Origin: Myxococcales bacterium
Lineage (GTDB): Bacteria > Myxococcota > Myxococcia > Myxococcales > Anaeromyxobacteraceae
Assembly (NCBI GenBank): GCA_021779335.1
Contig: JAJYAW010000206.1
Span: forward strand, 1-5,783
DNA: 5,783 nt
Reading direction: 5' to 3'
Part shown: piece after piece, positions 5,577 through 5,783 of the stretch
Layout: each line of letters opens with the position of its first letter
How positions within the stretch are numbered: position 1 is the first letter of the stretch
The notes under the pieces: model-generated
What the model was told of the DNA's origin: nothing
The model's database searches: none
What the model saw: the letters and a program-made list of their open reading frames with translations, nothing else
Translations under genes and position numbers: made by a program

Positions 5577-5783
5577 GTGAAGCGGACCGCCCGGCTCGCG
5601 CTGCGCAACCGCGACCTCCTCCTGGAGGCGCTGCGCCGCCTCCTGCCTGATCCTTCCGCTCCCGCCGCTCGGGCGGGGCCCTCCGCTCCCGCCGCTCGGG
5701 CGGGGCCCGCCGCGGCCGGACCGGCCGCGCACCGGCCGAGGGTGCTGGAGCTGGGGAGCGGCACCGGCGAGCACCTAGATCGG
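5577..5783 (+). CDS. SAM-dependent methyltransferase, DUF938-like, N-terminal 69 residues only
   Basis: This is the beginning of a class I methyltransferase; the 3' part lies beyond the window. Residues 10-24 (RNRDLLLEALRRLLP) followed by the SAM-binding motif I VLELGSGTGEH at 56-66 match the opening of DUF938 (PF06080) proteins, which read roughly 'RN..I..vL...LP..g.VLEiaSGTGeH'. The GTG at 5577 is the only usual start after the in-frame TAG at 5538. GGAGG (5571-5575) is present but leaves a 1-base spacer, unusually short. Between the first helix and motif I sits a Pro/Ala/Gly/Arg-rich insert (about residues 25-54) containing two exact copies of SAPAARAGP, where relatives have only a few residues. 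The last three codons (CTA GAT CGG) are atypical and may be adapter sequence. The substrate is unknown. Confidence 0.7.
   Translation, partial: MKRTARLALRNRDLLLEALRRLLPDPSAPAARAGPSAPAARAGPAAAGPAAHRPRVLELGSGTGEHLDR
5655..5708 (+). repeat. Exact 27-bp tandem duplication inside the methyltransferase gene
   Basis: Two identical head-to-tail 27-base units lie at 5655-5681 and 5682-5708. The unit length is nine codons, so the frame is kept and each copy encodes SAPAARAGP (residues 27-35 and 36-44). Each unit holds a hairpin, CCCGCC-GCTCG-GGCGGG. The stretch from 5646 to 5708 uses seven T-ending codons out of 21, unlike the almost purely G/C-ending codons elsewhere, which hints at a recent insertion or expansion. 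Confidence 0.95.
5777..5783. other. Possible sequencing-adapter remnant at the window's end
   Basis: The final seven bases are AGATCGG, identical to the first seven bases of the common Illumina adapter stem. They produce CTA and GAT codons that are out of keeping with the rest of the gene and end the methyltransferase similarity right after motif I. Seven bases is a short match, so chance remains possible. Confidence 0.35.

Noticed and set aside
4789..5580. 263-residue plus-strand ORF antisense to the DUF3187-like gene
   Set aside because: It has no start signal or domain and is explained by the codon bias of the minus-strand gene, which has a signal peptide.

Overview
The base composition is very GC-rich and nearly every codon ends in G or C. 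GTG starts are common, and one protein looks like an outer-membrane beta-barrel. Together these suggest a high-GC Gram-negative bacterium. The mix of genes and codon style would fit a myxobacterium such as Anaeromyxobacter, but no marker gene is present, so this assignment is an inference.

Layout. A plus-strand block fills 1-3290. It holds the nearly complete end of a class I Old Yellow Enzyme (ene-reductase), a 12-helix MFS_3-type exporter 42 bases later, and a ten-helix EamA/DMT transporter whose GTG start overlaps the exporter's stop by 4 bases. A convergent minus-strand block fills 3309-5526. Read in its own direction, it begins with a secreted or outer-membrane DUF3187-like protein (5526-4414), followed after a 118-base gap by an AKR13-like aldo/keto reductase (4295-3309). 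The gap carries a perfect 8-bp inverted repeat and a GC-only hairpin. A divergent plus-strand gene starts at 5577 and runs off the window. It is the N-terminus of a DUF938-like SAM-dependent methyltransferase and contains an exact in-frame 27-bp tandem duplication.

How the genes may work together. The ene-reductase and aldo/keto reductase are NAD(P)H-dependent enzymes that usually act on electrophilic enones, nitro compounds or carbonyls. The two transporters are of types that export small molecules. Detoxification and efflux is a reasonable reading of the neighbourhood, but only the MFS/EamA pair shows direct evidence of coupling.

I see no RNA gene, CRISPR array, insertion sequence or phage feature. 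No strong case for a new multi-gene system emerges. The best leads are the duplicated segment in the methyltransferase, the palindromic site upstream of the aldo/keto reductase, and the last seven bases, which look like sequencing adapter.
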